DNA from: Neptunomonas antarctica
GTDB taxonomy: Bacteria > Pseudomonadota > Gammaproteobacteria > Pseudomonadales > Balneatricaceae
Length of the DNA stretch: 64,000 bases
Assembly (NCBI RefSeq): GCF_001305295.1
Contig: NZ_LJSI01000026.1
Coordinates: 1-64,000 of the forward strand
Reading direction: 5' to 3'
Shown here: positions 17,375 through 26,739 of the stretch, piece after piece
Layout: each line of letters opens with the position of its first letter
How positions within the stretch are numbered: position 1 is the stretch's first letter
Made by a program: the position numbers and the translations under genes
Notes under the pieces: model-generated
Told to the model about the DNA's origin: nothing
Database searches by the model: none
Seen by the model: only the letters and a program-made list of their open reading frames with translations

Positions 17375-17980
17375 GTGAAAAACAGATTAACTGTGCTTGT
17401 CGTCGATGAAGACAAGGGACGTGCCGCCTTACTGGAACAGGCATTGCGGGATCAGGGATATAAGGTCCTCGGCCGGCTGGACTCTACCGATCGCATGGCC
17501 GATAAAGTCGATGCATTAAAGCCGGATATTATTATTATTGATCTGGATTCCCCCAACAGGGATGTTCTGGAAAACATGGCCCTAATGAACCAGAACTGCC
17601 CTCGCCCTGTCATTATGTTTGCTGAACAAGGCGACCAGGCAACGATAGAGAAGGCAGTTCGCTCTGGTGTTAGCGCTTATGTGGTTGATGGTCTTGAACA
17701 GCATCGTATCAAAGCGATTTTAGATGTTGCCATTGCCCGTTTCCGGGAATTCCAGGCAATGCGCAGCGAACTAACCCACATGCATGGTGAGCTGAATCAG
17801 GTACGTGCAGAGTTAGCTGATCGCAACCTCACTGAAAAAGCAAAAGGCTTGATCATGAAGCATAATCACTGCACAGAAGACAAGGCCCACAAAGCGATGC
17901 GTAAGATGGCAATGGATCAGCAAAAACCACTCATAGAGATTGCCAAAAGTATTATTTCTGTACTGGAGCTGATGCCATGA
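17375..17980 (+). CDS. nasT: ANTAR response regulator, nitrate antiterminator NasT
   Basis: About 201 residues: a response-regulator-like receiver (residues ~5-120, LVVDEDKGRAALLEQAL) and a C-terminal ANTAR RNA-binding domain (LTEKAKGLIMKHNHCTEDKAHKAMRKMAMDQ). In Azotobacter and Paracoccus, NasT binds paired hairpins in nas leaders and prevents termination; NasS holds it inactive without nitrate. The in-frame GTG at 17366 overlaps AGGTGA, whereas the GTG at 17375 is 5 bases after it, so 17375 is the better start. The stop overlaps the nasS start (ATGA). Targets are likely the four leaders described below. Confidence 0.93.
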   Translation: MKNRLTVLVVDEDKGRAALLEQALRDQGYKVLGRLDSTDRMADKVDALKPDIIIIDLDSPNRDVLENMALMNQNCPRPVIMFAEQGDQATIEKAVRSGVSAYVVDGLEQHRIKAILDVAIARFREFQAMRSELTHMHGELNQVRAELADRNLTEKAKGLIMKHNHCTEDKAHKAMRKMAMDQQKPLIEIAKSIISVLELMP

Positions 17981-19158
17981 ACACCTCCACTAACATCCAT
18001 AACATGCATCTTCCCGACTCGTTCCCTCCTGCTGAAAAGCGCTCATTAACCATTGGGTTTATCCCGTTACTCGATTGCGTTCCTGTTTTTGTGGCGAAAG
18101 AACTCGGTTTTTTTGAAGAGATGGGCTTAGACGTTACACTTTCAAGAGAGTCATCCTGGGCCAGTATTCGCGATAAAGTCCAGTTTGGCTTGCTCGATGC
18201 CGCGCCAATGCCGGCGGGGATTGTACTCGCCAGCGCGATGAAACTGGGAGCGACTCAGCCCATGGTCACGGCGATGGGATTAGGCCTGAACGGTAACGCC
18301 ATTACTGTCTCAGCAAAACTCTGGCAACAGCTAAATCCTGAAGGTAAAAAATTTAACAGCCAATCAGCAGCCGAAGCGCTTAAAGCCTACCTGACAACGG
18401 TAGAGGGGCCGATTAATATCGCTTCAGTGCACACCTATTCCACCCACCATTTTTTGTTACGCGAATGGTTAACGCATTTCAACATTGACCCTGACAACAA
18501 GATTAAACAGCACGTGGTGCCACCTCCGCATATGATTAATGTGATGCAACGCGGTTCCATTGATATTTTTTGCGCAGGTGAACCCTGGAATAGTCTTGCG
18601 CAAGCACAGCAGGTTGGACATACCCTGTTATCCGGGCATCAAATATGGGAAAACGCGCCGGATAAAGTACTCGGCGTTACACGTCGTTGGCATGAAGCCA
18701 ATCCAGCCAGCCACCAGCGATTGGTAGCCGCGTTGCTCAAAGCCTGTCTATGGCTGGATAATCATGAGAATAAAATAGCGGGCTTCAGGCTACTGAATAA
18801 GCACGGTTACATAGACGCAGACTTGTCCAGTATCGATCTGGACTTTGGCCGGCATTGCTTCACAGTGTCTGAAGCAACCTTCCCCTGGCTGTCACAGGCG
18901 CAATGGTTTACCGGCCACATTAGCGCATTAAACGAAAAGGCTTCTGCTAAGGAACACTCTTCTGTAAATCAATCAACCTTACATCAAGCGCCTTTAACGG
19001 CTACCTATCTGACCGATACCTATCGCAGCGTTGCGGAACAGCTCAATATCAATCTACCCACTAAGAATACTAAAGAAGAAGGGGCTCACGCAGAACATTG
19101 GCAACTGCCGGGAACAAAGCACAACATTAGTATGCGTCCCGATATGAAGTTCAAATAA
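17977..19158 (+). CDS. nasS: Nitrate sensor NasS
   Basis: A 393-residue protein related to NrtA-type nitrate-binding proteins ([56 protein letters not shown]). It has no signal peptide, so it stays in the cytoplasm. That and its 4-base overlap with nasT identify NasS, which binds nitrate or nitrite and releases NasT. The nasF product uses the same fold but is exported, which shows how the sensor arose from a transporter component. The C-terminal ~50 residues are Lys/Glu-rich and differ from nasF. Confidence 0.92.
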   Translation: MNTSTNIHNMHLPDSFPPAEKRSLTIGFIPLLDCVPVFVAKELGFFEEMGLDVTLSRESSWASIRDKVQFGLLDAAPMPAGIVLASAMKLGATQPMVTAMGLGLNGNAITVSAKLWQQLNPEGKKFNSQSAAEALKAYLTTVEGPINIASVHTYSTHHFLLREWLTHFNIDPDNKIKQHVVPPPHMINVMQRGSIDIFCAGEPWNSLAQAQQVGHTLLSGHQIWENAPDKVLGVTRRWHEANPASHQRLVAALLKACLWLDNHENKIAGFRLLNKHGYIDADLSSIDLDFGRHCFTVSEATFPWLSQAQWFTGHISALNEKASAKEHSSVNQSTLHQAPLTATYLTDTYRSVAEQLNINLPTKNTKEEGAHAEHWQLPGTKHNISMRPDMKFK

Positions 19159-19160
19159 CC

Positions 19161-19176
19161 GGGTTATTTTTTGCGC
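19161..19176 (+). promoter_or_regulatory. Candidate sigma-54 promoter for nasF
   Basis: GG (19161-19162), ten bases, then GC (19173-19174), with TTTTTTGC as the -12 element, sits just after the nasS stop. A second candidate, TTGGCAC at 19191, has a better -24 element but wrong spacing. Nitrogen-regulated nas operons often use sigma-54. By eye only. Confidence 0.4.
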
Positions 19177-19263
19177 CCTCTTTGGCACTATTTTTGTGCA
19201 GCGCACCAAAAAAGCAGATAAGTTTTAGAAAAACGCATTAACTCTTGCACTTCATATCAACGT

Positions 19264-19284
19264 AAGGCCCGTAAACAGGGCCTT
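19264..19284 (+). promoter_or_regulatory. Leader hairpin 1 upstream of nasF
   Basis: AAGGCCC (19264-19270) pairs perfectly with GGGCCTT (19278-19284) around a seven-base loop GTAAACA. It could be a terminator of nasTS or part of the NasT-responsive leader. T-richness after it is weak. Confidence 0.5.
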
Positions 19285-19356
19285 TGATTATATTGGCACG
19301 TTATCTGCTTTATCCCTATTAACAACTTATTGAAATAGTTAAAAATTATTTTAGGC

Positions 19357-19412
19357 AAAGGCGCCTTCAGCCGGAACTTTACAGTTCTGATCTGATGGCG
19401 CCTTTTTCTTTT
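19357..19412 (+). terminator. Leader terminator (attenuator) of nasF
   Basis: AAAGGCGCC (19357-19365) pairs perfectly with GGCGCCTTT (19397-19405), followed by TTCTTTTTTACTTTT, just 20 bases before the nasF ribosome-binding site. An intrinsic terminator placed inside a leader is the expected target of NasT antitermination. The sequence before the stem, GGCAAAGGCG, resembles that of the three other nas leaders in this window. Confidence 0.85.
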
Positions 19413-19433
19413 TTACTTTTAAGGAGAGTATCC

Positions 19434-20843
19434 ATGTCCAAGAATGTACTCAAAAAAATGATCGGCCGTCGTAGTCTGCTACGCAAAACCATGATGACTT
19501 TTGGTGCGCTAGCAACAGGGAGTTTACTCGCCATATCCGTGGCCAACGCCGGTATTGGCGCGCCTGAAAAAGAGGAACTGAAATTCGGTTTTATTAAGCT
19601 AACAGATATGGCTCCTTTAGCGATCGCTTATGAAAAAGGCTTTTTCGAAGATGAAGGTCTATACGTCACGATTGAAGCACAGGCTAACTGGAAAGTACTA
19701 CTAGACCGTGTCATTGATGGGCAGTTAGATGGCGCACATATGCTTGCCGGCCAACCCCTCGGCGCAACCATTGGCTTTGGTACTCAGGCTCATATCATTA
19801 CTGCATTCAGTATGGACTTAAACGGTAATGCAATTACTGTTTCGAATGACATCTGGGAGCAAATGAAACCGAACGTTCCTAAAGACGCTACGGGTAAACC
19901 GATCCACCCTATTAAAGCAGACGCTCTGAAACCTGTAATCGAGAAATACAAAGCGGAAGGCAAACCCTTCAACATGGGTATGGTGTTCCCTGTATCGACA
20001 CATAACTACGAGCTACGTTACTGGTTAGCAGCGGGCAACATTAAACCCGGATATTACGCGCCCCATAACGGCGATACCTCCGGTAAGCTGGATGCCGATG
20101 TATTGCTGTCTGTAACACCTCCCCCACAAATGCCAGCAACCATGGAAGCCGGTACGATTTACGGTTATTGCGTAGGCGAGCCATGGAACCAACAGGCTGT
20201 ATTTAAAGGCATCGGTGTGCCCGTAGTGACTGATTACGAAATCTGGAAAAACAACCCGGAAAAAGTATTCGGTGTCTCTAATGAGTGGGCTGAAAAATAC
20301 CCGAATACACATAAACGTGTTGTAAAAGCGATGATTCGTGCGGCTAAATGGCTGGATGAAAACGACAACGCTAACCGCCCTGAAGCGGTAAAAATACTCT
20401 CTCAGTCTAACTATGTCGGTGCTGACTATGAAGTTATTGCTAACTCCATGACAGGCACCTTTGAGTACGAGAAAGGCGATAAACGTGAAGTACCGGATTT
20501 CAACGTGTTCTTCCGTCATAACGCAACCTACCCTTACTACTCAGATGCCATCTGGTACCTCACACAGATGCGTCGCTGGGGCCAAATCTCTGATCAGAAG
20601 CCGGATAGCTGGTACATGGATATTGCCAAAAAAGTATATCGTCCAGACATCTATGCCGAAGCCGCACAGGCTCTGATCGAAGACGGATTAATGGAAGCAT
20701 CGGAATTCCCTGACTTTGCCACAGAAGAAGGTTTTCGCCCTCCTCAGACCCATTTCATTGATGGCATTACCTATGATGGCCATACACCCAATGAATACCT
20801 GACTAAATTCAAAATCGGCCTGAAAAACGACGATAAAATCTAA
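19434..20843 (+). CDS. nasF: Nitrate ABC transporter substrate-binding protein
   Basis: Binds nitrate in the periplasm for the NasFED transporter. About 469 residues from ATG 19434, with AAGGAG 13 bases upstream; the longer frame from 19395 lies inside the terminator and is rejected. The leader [39 protein letters not shown] has a twin-arginine motif (GRRSLLRK), so export by Tat is likely. The mature part has NrtA features: [36 protein letters not shown] and [12 protein letters not shown]. It is first in a transporter operon controlled by the leader attenuator. Confidence 0.93.
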   Translation: MSKNVLKKMIGRRSLLRKTMMTFGALATGSLLAISVANAGIGAPEKEELKFGFIKLTDMAPLAIAYEKGFFEDEGLYVTIEAQANWKVLLDRVIDGQLDGAHMLAGQPLGATIGFGTQAHIITAFSMDLNGNAITVSNDIWEQMKPNVPKDATGKPIHPIKADALKPVIEKYKAEGKPFNMGMVFPVSTHNYELRYWLAAGNIKPGYYAPHNGDTSGKLDADVLLSVTPPPQMPATMEAGTIYGYCVGEPWNQQAVFKGIGVPVVTDYEIWKNNPEKVFGVSNEWAEKYPNTHKRVVKAMIRAAKWLDENDNANRPEAVKILSQSNYVGADYEVIANSMTGTFEYEKGDKREVPDFNVFFRHNATYPYYSDAIWYLTQMRRWGQISDQKPDSWYMDIAKKVYRPDIYAEAAQALIEDGLMEASEFPDFATEEGFRPPQTHFIDGITYDGHTPNEYLTKFKIGLKNDDKI

Positions 20844-20861
20844 ATCGGTAAAGCGATACCC

Positions 20862-20885
20862 AGCCCCTCAAAGAGGGGCTTGTTA
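20862..20885 (+). terminator. Intercistronic hairpin nasF-nasE
   Basis: AGCCCCTC (20862-20869) pairs perfectly with GAGGGGCT (20873-20880) around AAA, followed by TGTT only. Likely a weak terminator or 3' stabiliser that raises binding-protein levels over the membrane subunits. Confidence 0.7.
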
Positions 20886-20898
20886 AGGAGTCAATATA

Positions 20899-21903
20899 AT
20901 GAGTGCGATGTTATTAAAAATAAGCTGGCTGGAGCCTTTTGTAAAAATTGCTCAGGGTGACAGACCGATTGAGCAACTGATGTTGATTCTTCGCACCATG
21001 GGTATCCCCATGATAGGCCTGATAACCTTTCTGTTTGTTTGGCATATAGGCGCTCAAAACATCAACACCTCGCTGGGTACTTTTCCTGGCCCTGCTCAGG
21101 TTTATGAACAATCAATTAATTTGATTGCTGACCACAAAGCAGAACGCGCCAAAGAAGTAGCATTTTACGAACGACAAGATGTACGCAATGCAAAAAAAAT
21201 CGCTAAAAATCCCGACGCAGAGATAAAAATTCGCTCTTATACCGGACAACCAACCTTCTTTGATCAGATAGTAACTAGCCTTATCACTGTACTGGCAGGG
21301 TTCGCTTTTGCGTCTATTATTGCCATTCCACTTGGCATTATGATTGGCCTGAACGCCACACTCTATTCGGCGATCAACCCCCTTATTCAGATTTTCAAAC
21401 CCGTATCTCCGTTAGCATGGCTGCCGCTGGTCACCATGGTGGTGAGTGCCGTTTACACCAGTGACGACCCTTTATTTGCCAAATCTTTTATTACTTCGCT
21501 GATCACTGTTTCCCTCTGCTCATTATGGCCAACGCTCCTTAATACGGCAGTAGGCGTGTCCAGTATCAGCAAAGATTTACAGAATGTGAGTCAGGTGCTG
21601 CGGCTGTCATTTTTAACACACGTAACAAAGATTGTTATTCCTGCGTCTATCCCGGCGGTGTTTACAGGCCTGCGTTTATCCCTGGGCATCGCCTGGATGG
21701 TATTGATCGCTGCTGAGATGCTGGCACAAAACCCGGGGTTAGGTAAGTTTGTCTGGGATGAATTCCAAAACGGTAGTTCCAACTCGCTGGGACGCATCAT
21801 GGTGGCGGTATTAGCCATCGGTTTGATTGGTTTTCTGCTGGACCGCTTGATGCTGATGATTCAGCGCAAAGTGTCTTGGGATAAATCCTCAGCGTTACGT
21901 TAA
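20899..21903 (+). CDS. nasE: Nitrate ABC transporter permease
   Basis: A 334-residue inner-membrane subunit with about six helices, the counterpart of NrtB/NasE. The EAA loop that contacts the ATPase reads SSISKDLQNVSQVLRLSFLTHVTKIVIPASIPAVFTGLRLSLG (about residues 215-258). A hydrophilic segment (residues ~80-115, KAERAKEVAFYERQDVRNAKK) lies between helices 1 and 2. AAGGAG lies upstream of the ATG. It is followed 31 bp later by the ATPase gene. Confidence 0.92.
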   Translation: MSAMLLKISWLEPFVKIAQGDRPIEQLMLILRTMGIPMIGLITFLFVWHIGAQNINTSLGTFPGPAQVYEQSINLIADHKAERAKEVAFYERQDVRNAKKIAKNPDAEIKIRSYTGQPTFFDQIVTSLITVLAGFAFASIIAIPLGIMIGLNATLYSAINPLIQIFKPVSPLAWLPLVTMVVSAVYTSDDPLFAKSFITSLITVSLCSLWPTLLNTAVGVSSISKDLQNVSQVLRLSFLTHVTKIVIPASIPAVFTGLRLSLGIAWMVLIAAEMLAQNPGLGKFVWDEFQNGSSNSLGRIMVAVLAIGLIGFLLDRLMLMIQRKVSWDKSSALR

Positions 21904-21933
21904 TTATTACACGAACAAATCAGGAGAAGAATC

Positions 21934-22869
21934 ATGGTCCATTTAGATATTTCTGATGTTTCAATCGAATTCCCAACGTCTAAAGGCCCTTATAAAGCAC
22001 TGGATGGCGTTAATCTTAAAATTAAACAGGGTGAATTTATTTCACTGATCGGCCACTCCGGTTGCGGAAAGTCGACCGTACTTAATATTGTTGCTGGTTT
22101 GTATCAGGCTACTCGGGGGGGCGTCGTACTTGATGGTAAAGAGGTCGATGAACCCGGCCCGGAACGCGCCGTCGTTTTCCAGAACCACTCACTGCTTCCC
22201 TGGTTAAGCGTTTACCAGAATGTTGAACTGGCCGTAAAGCAGGTGTTTAAAGGCAAGAAAACCAAAGCCGAAATGAAAGCCTGGATCGAACACAATCTTG
22301 AGTTGGTTCATATGACGCATGCACTGGACAAGCGTCCGGATGAGATATCAGGCGGAATGAAGCAGCGCGTCGGCATTGCCCGCGCACTGGCGATGGAACC
22401 CACCGTGATGTTAATGGATGAGCCATTTGGTGCATTGGATGCACTAACCCGCGCGCATCTGCAGGACTCCCTGATGGAGATCCAGAGTGATCTGAATAAT
22501 ACCGTCATTATGATTACCCATGATGTTGACGAAGCCGTGCTGCTTTCTGACCGTATCGTCATGATGACCAACGGCCCTGCCGCGACCGTTGGCGATATAC
22601 TCGACATCGAACTGCCGCGTCCACGTAACCGTATTCAGCTGGCAGATGATCCGCAGTACAACCACTACCGCCATGAAGTATTGAGCTTCCTGTATGAAAA
22701 ACAGCGTAAGCCAGAAGAACACACAGTGGCTAAATCGGAATCAAAGCCAGAGTCGGCACAGTTACTGCAAGAACCTAAGGATAAAGAACCTAAAGGTAAA
22801 GAATCTAAAGATAAAGACGCTGATAACAAAGTAGAACATAAGGCGAAAGACTTAACGGAAGCCGCCTAA
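21934..22869 (+). CDS. nasD: Nitrate ABC transporter ATP-binding protein
   Basis: Powers nitrate uptake with NasF and NasE. The ABC domain (residues 1-255) has Walker A GHSGCGKST, signature SGGMKQRV and Walker B VMLMDEPFGALD. It is single-domain like NrtD, without the NrtA-like half of NrtC. The last ~55 residues form an unusual Lys/Glu/Asp tail with KDKEPKGKESKDKD repeats, absent from typical NrtD proteins. It may be disordered. The DNA there is repetitive (CTAAAGATAAAG). Third gene of nasFED. Confidence 0.92.
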   Translation: MVHLDISDVSIEFPTSKGPYKALDGVNLKIKQGEFISLIGHSGCGKSTVLNIVAGLYQATRGGVVLDGKEVDEPGPERAVVFQNHSLLPWLSVYQNVELAVKQVFKGKKTKAEMKAWIEHNLELVHMTHALDKRPDEISGGMKQRVGIARALAMEPTVMLMDEPFGALDALTRAHLQDSLMEIQSDLNNTVIMITHDVDEAVLLSDRIVMMTNGPAATVGDILDIELPRPRNRIQLADDPQYNHYRHEVLSFLYEKQRKPEEHTVAKSESKPESAQLLQEPKDKEPKGKESKDKDADNKVEHKAKDLTEAA

Positions 22870-23010
22870 TCAGATTCAGAAAGACCCGAAAAACATACTA
22901 AACAGATGGTTTTTTAAGAATTTTTTCACAATAGCATCTTAATAAACCTTCGCACATAAACAGTGCAAAATCCTGTTTAAAAACCAAAAAAGCACTCATA
23001 TAGAGCAATG

Positions 23011-23064
23011 GCGCTCGATGAATCCGGTCTGAAAAGATCAGGATTTATCGGGCGTTTGTTATTT
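23011..23064 (+). terminator. Leader terminator before the nitrate MFS gene
   Basis: GCGCTCGATGAATCC (23011-23025) pairs with GGATTTATCGGGCGT (23041-23055), mostly perfect with G-U pairs, and is followed by TTGTTATTT. It is preceded by GAGCAATGGCG, the box shared with other nas leaders. It lies 14 bases before the start, so it would block expression unless antiterminated. Confidence 0.75.
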
Positions 23065-23077
23065 CAACAAGCGGAAA

Positions 23078-24553
23078 ATGACTATGAATCAGGAAAAATC
23101 TTTTAACCTGCTATCGTTTAGCGGAAAGATGAAGATGCTGCATTTTAGCTGGATGGCATTCTTTATCACTTTTTTCGTGTGGTTTAACCACGCTCCACTG
23201 CTGGGCATGATTGCTCAATCACTTGGGCTGACATCGTCAGAAATCAAAACTCTATTGATTCTTAACGTCGCGCTCACCATTCCGGCCCGTATTATTATTG
23301 GTATGCTGACCGATAAATATGGCCCGCGTATTACCTATGCAGCTTTGCTGTTTTTGGCCAGCATCCCATGTTTTGCGTTTGCCTTATCGACAGACTTTGC
23401 GCAAGCGGCTGTCTCACGTTTTCTGCTCGGCTTTATCGGTGCAGGTTTCGTGATCGGTATTCGCATGGTCAGCGAGTGGTTCCCGGCAAACGAACTGGGT
23501 ACCGCAGAAGGTGTGTATGGCGGTTGGGGGAACTTTGGTTCCGCTGCTGCAGCAATGACACTACCGACACTGGCTATCATGTTTGGTGGCGATGACGGCT
23601 GGAGATATGCCGTTGCCTTATCCGGCTTATTCAGCCTGGTGTTCAGTTTTATCTGGTATAAAAATGTTACTGATACGCCTAAGGGCTCCACTTACTTTAA
23701 ACCTAAGCGTATTGGCGGCTTAGAAGTCACCAGCAAGCCTGACTTTTTCTTCCTGCTGCTTATGAAAATCCCGCTGTATGCTGCGCTGGCGTTATTAACA
23801 TGGAAGCTATCTCCTAAGGGTGTGTCGATTCTTTCCGATACCGCCGCGTTGAGCATCTACGTGATATTGGGCGTCATCTTTATTTACGATTGCTACAGCT
23901 CGTATAGCGTCAATAAAGAGATATTCCATACACCCGTGCCAGAAATGCAGCGCTATGCTTTTAAGCAAGTCGCGGTATTGAACGTGCTTTACTTTGCCAC
24001 CTTTGGTTCTGAGCTTGCAGTTGTTTCTATGCTGCCACTGTTCTTTTCCGATGTGTTTGAACTGGATATGGTCTATGCCGGTTTGCTGGCCTCTGCTTAC
24101 GCCTTTATGAACCTGATGTCCCGTCCGGGTGGTGGCTGGCTCAGTGATCGCTTTGGCCGTAAGAAAACTCTGTTGATTCTCACGGCTGGTCTGGCGGGTG
24201 GTTATGCGGTGATGTCTATGATCGACAGCACCTGGCCTTTAGTTTTGGCCGTTATGGCCGCCATGGCATGCTCATTCTTTGTGCAGGCTGGCGAAGGCGC
24301 GGTATTTGCTGTTGTTCCGTTGATCAAACGTCGCCTGACTGGCCAGATTGCCGGCATGACCGGTGCTTATGGTAACGTCGGCGCGGTGTTCTATCTAACG
24401 GTGCTATCGATGGTAGATTACTCTACTTTCTTCTCGGTGATTGCCGCCACGGCCGTGCTGGGCTTTGTTACGCTGTTGTTCCTCAAAGAGCCTAAAGGCC
24501 ATATGGCAGAAATTAACGAAGACGGTAGCGTCGCACTTATTCAGGTAAATTAA
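23078..24553 (+). CDS. MFS nitrate/nitrite transporter (NarK/NasA family)
   Basis: A 491-residue transporter with twelve predicted helices. It has the nitrate-porter motifs [11 protein letters not shown] (helix 5) and [12 protein letters not shown] (helix 11), and the MFS loop [11 protein letters not shown]. The substrate would be nitrate uptake or nitrate/nitrite exchange. A second nitrate carrier, besides the NasFED system, suggests different affinities. It has its own attenuated leader and is separated from the ABC operon by 200 bp. In-frame starts at 23078 and 23084 are both possible. Confidence 0.9.
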   Translation: MTMNQEKSFNLLSFSGKMKMLHFSWMAFFITFFVWFNHAPLLGMIAQSLGLTSSEIKTLLILNVALTIPARIIIGMLTDKYGPRITYAALLFLASIPCFAFALSTDFAQAAVSRFLLGFIGAGFVIGIRMVSEWFPANELGTAEGVYGGWGNFGSAAAAMTLPTLAIMFGGDDGWRYAVALSGLFSLVFSFIWYKNVTDTPKGSTYFKPKRIGGLEVTSKPDFFFLLLMKIPLYAALALLTWKLSPKGVSILSDTAALSIYVILGVIFIYDCYSSYSVNKEIFHTPVPEMQRYAFKQVAVLNVLYFATFGSELAVVSMLPLFFSDVFELDMVYAGLLASAYAFMNLMSRPGGGWLSDRFGRKKTLLILTAGLAGGYAVMSMIDSTWPLVLAVMAAMACSFFVQAGEGAVFAVVPLIKRRLTGQIAGMTGAYGNVGAVFYLTVLSMVDYSTFFSVIAATAVLGFVTLLFLKEPKGHMAEINEDGSVALIQVN

Positions 24554-24591
24554 GCCAGGCAAATTACTTCAGAGAATGTTTCTACGTTGAT

Positions 24592-24621
24592 AATTAAAGG
24601 CTCACTAGTGAGCCTTTAATT
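24592..24621. terminator. Palindromic terminator after MFS gene
   Basis: AATTAAAGGCTCACT (24592-24606) pairs perfectly with AGTGAGCCTTTAATT (24607-24621). It is rich in A and T at its ends and would stop or slow read-through into the PP2C-kinase gene. Confidence 0.75.
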
Positions 24622-24686
24622 CGTACGATTTATGTCTGTATTACCCACTATATAAGTATTACCAAGCAAAATGAGGGGAGTCACCG

Positions 24687-26426
24687 ATGAGTAAGCAGCT
24701 GGAGGTTCGTTTTGGTGGATATTCCATTAAAGGAATGAAAGCGCGGAATCAGGATGCCTTTGCGGCCTCTCATCCCTCAGGGGCTGAACGCCAATACAAA
24801 GGCGCGGCGGCTGCCATTGCCGATGGCGTGAGCAGCTGTGAAGATTCGCATATCGCCAGCCAGACAGCCGTCACCGGTTTTATTCAGGATTACCTGAGTA
24901 CACCTCCCAGCTGGAGTGTCGGCCACTCAGCTTCTCGTGTTCTGACGGGCCTGAATCGCTGGCTTTACCATGAAAACCAGAACAGGACGGGCTCTCATAC
25001 GGGCTATCAGACGAGTAATCGCGAGAGCATGCTGACGACTTTTTCAGCCGTCGTGGTTAAATCATCCACGCTGTTTTGTTTTCATGTCGGCGACTCCCGC
25101 ATTTATCATCTGTGCGATGGCGAGCTTGAGCAGCTCACCTCAGACCATGTGCTGACGACTAAAAACAATGAATACTTATCCCGCGCACTGGGTGCCGATT
25201 CGCACTTAGAAGTCGATTTTTTCAAGCGCTCATTAAATCAAAAAGACAGATTACTGCTCACCACCGATGGCGTGCATGGCCATTTATCACGTTCAAGAAT
25301 CAAAGCATTACTGAGTGATCGTTCTTTAAATCTGGAAGTGATTGCACAGCAAATCGTAGACGAAGCTTACGAAAATGGTAGCGACGACAATCTGACAGCC
25401 CTCATTGTAGAGATCGATCAACTACCTCAGGAAACGCTGGACGAAACCCATCAACGCCTGACTCAGCTACCTATCCCACCGGTACTGAAACAGGGCAATA
25501 CAATAGATGGTTTTGAAGTACTGCAGGTTATTTTTAGCGGCACGCGCAGCCATATGTATCTGGTGAAAGATATCGATTCAGGTGAACAATTCGTATTAAA
25601 AACGCCTTCCGAAAACTTCTCAGAAGATCTGGTCTATCTGGATGGCTTTATTCGTGAAGAATGGGTAGGCATGACACTGGATCATCCACACGTCATGAAA
25701 ACCTACCAGCCTGCTCGTCCCAAGCGGTTTATGTACTATGTGGGTGAGTATATTGAGGGCACCCATTTACGCCAGTGGATGCATGACAACCCAACGCCGC
25801 CGATTGATCAGGTACGCCAATGGGTGCGGCAGATAATCAGTGGGCTGCGTGCATTTCAGCGCAAGGACATGATTCATCAGGACCTGAAACCCGAAAACAT
25901 CATGATCAACACCGATGGCCAAATCAAAATTCTGGATTTCGGTACGGTGCTGATTGCAGGCTCTGAAGAGATTAACTCGCCTTTGGATAAATCGGCCCTA
26001 CAGGGTAGCGTCAACTATATTGCACCAGAGTACTTGGTGGGGGACCCTGGCAGTTTTAAATCAGACCTGTATTCATTAGCCGTGATCGTTTATGAAATGC
26101 TAACCGGCCAACTGCCTTATGAAGAACACGATGTGAAGCAGACCAGTTTGGCAAACTACTGTGAATTGCATTACACCCCCAGTACACATGTTCGCAAAGA
26201 CATCCCTGTTTGGATAGAAGCCTGCCTGAAAAAAGCACTGCAACCCAACCCAGTACACCGCTATAGCTCATTCTCGGAATTTATGCAGGACTTAAGCGTT
26301 CCTAATCGTCATTTGGAAGCCGCTATATTAAAGCAGCCATTACTCGAAAAGCACCCTATCCGCTTTTGGCAGGGTCTGGCGGTATTACTACTGGTCCTCA
26401 ACGTACTCCAACTGACATTCCATTAG
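24687..26426 (+). CDS. PP2C phosphatase / Ser-Thr kinase fusion
   Basis: A 579-residue protein with an N-terminal PP2C domain (residues ~5-245: NQDAF, ADGVSS, HVGDSRIY, TTDGVHG, GSDDNLTALIV). A protein kinase domain follows (~270-545), with catalytic HQDLKPENIMI, DFGTV, and a C-terminal membrane helix (WQGLAVLLLVLNVLQLTF). It therefore both removes and adds phosphate and is anchored in the inner membrane. The gene lies in the nitrate operon, as in some Pseudomonas and relatives. The target is unknown; control of NasTS or of transport is inference. The kinase P-loop is unusual (FSGTRSHMYLVKD). Confidence 0.88.
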   Translation: MSKQLEVRFGGYSIKGMKARNQDAFAASHPSGAERQYKGAAAAIADGVSSCEDSHIASQTAVTGFIQDYLSTPPSWSVGHSASRVLTGLNRWLYHENQNRTGSHTGYQTSNRESMLTTFSAVVVKSSTLFCFHVGDSRIYHLCDGELEQLTSDHVLTTKNNEYLSRALGADSHLEVDFFKRSLNQKDRLLLTTDGVHGHLSRSRIKALLSDRSLNLEVIAQQIVDEAYENGSDDNLTALIVEIDQLPQETLDETHQRLTQLPIPPVLKQGNTIDGFEVLQVIFSGTRSHMYLVKDIDSGEQFVLKTPSENFSEDLVYLDGFIREEWVGMTLDHPHVMKTYQPARPKRFMYYVGEYIEGTHLRQWMHDNPTPPIDQVRQWVRQIISGLRAFQRKDMIHQDLKPENIMINTDGQIKILDFGTVLIAGSEEINSPLDKSALQGSVNYIAPEYLVGDPGSFKSDLYSLAVIVYEMLTGQLPYEEHDVKQTSLANYCELHYTPSTHVRKDIPVWIEACLKKALQPNPVHRYSSFSEFMQDLSVPNRHLEAAILKQPLLEKHPIRFWQGLAVLLLVLNVLQLTFH

Positions 26427-26593
26427 ATTTGTACGCCCACTCAATACCGCACTGATAGCAACTCTCAGATAACGCTCATATCGCACCATGATTGCACGCA
26501 TTCTCTGAAATGACGTGATTATGGTGCGCTGCACACACCACAGCAGCACCCATAAAACTAATTAGAACATTGATTTTATTGATTATTTAATAA

Positions 26594-26611
26594 TTGGCAT
26601 AGTGTTCGCAT
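26594..26611 (+). promoter_or_regulatory. Sigma-54-like promoter of nitrite reductase operon
   Basis: TTGGCATAGTGTTCGCAT matches the -24/-12 consensus TTGGCAC-N5-TTGCAT with GG and GC exactly ten bases apart. It lies 60 bases before the attenuator, so it fits a nitrogen-controlled (NtrC) start followed by NasT antitermination. Confidence 0.65.
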
Positions 26612-26672
26612 ATTATAAACAAATAGTTATAAAAAGTAGTACTTACAATTTGAGCTTTTGAGTTTGAACAAT

Positions 26673-26722
26673 GGCGTTCTACTCAGCACATCACATTGAT
26701 GTCTGAGGAGAGCGCCTTTTTT
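26673..26722 (+). terminator. Leader terminator before nitrite reductase operon
   Basis: GGCGTTCTACTCAG (26673-26686) pairs with CTGAGGAGAGCGCC (26703-26716) with small bulges, followed by TTTTTTATTT. Preceded by GAACAATGGCG, the box shared with the nasA and MFS leaders. It is 18 bases before the ATG. Confidence 0.8.
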
Positions 26723-26739
26723 ATTTCTGGAGATAAACG

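Larger units (their letters stand above)
26427..26739. other. Leader region upstream of nitrite reductase operon
   Basis: A 313-base region without a gene. It holds a sigma-54-like promoter (26594-26611) and the attenuator (26673-26722) annotated separately. An imperfect palindrome TGGTGCGCTGCACACCA near 26522 could be an activator site. Confidence 0.6.

Noticed and set aside
19395-19433. Longer start for nasF
   Set aside because: Those bases are the terminator hairpin and T-tract, and ATG 19434 has a good ribosome-binding site and begins a Tat signal.
19264-26620. Loops reading (G/A)TAAACA in three nas upstream regions (19271, 22954, 26614)
   Set aside because: Looked like a shared hairpin loop, but the one before nirB falls at the predicted transcription start, the stems differ, and nasA lacks it. 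Probably chance.
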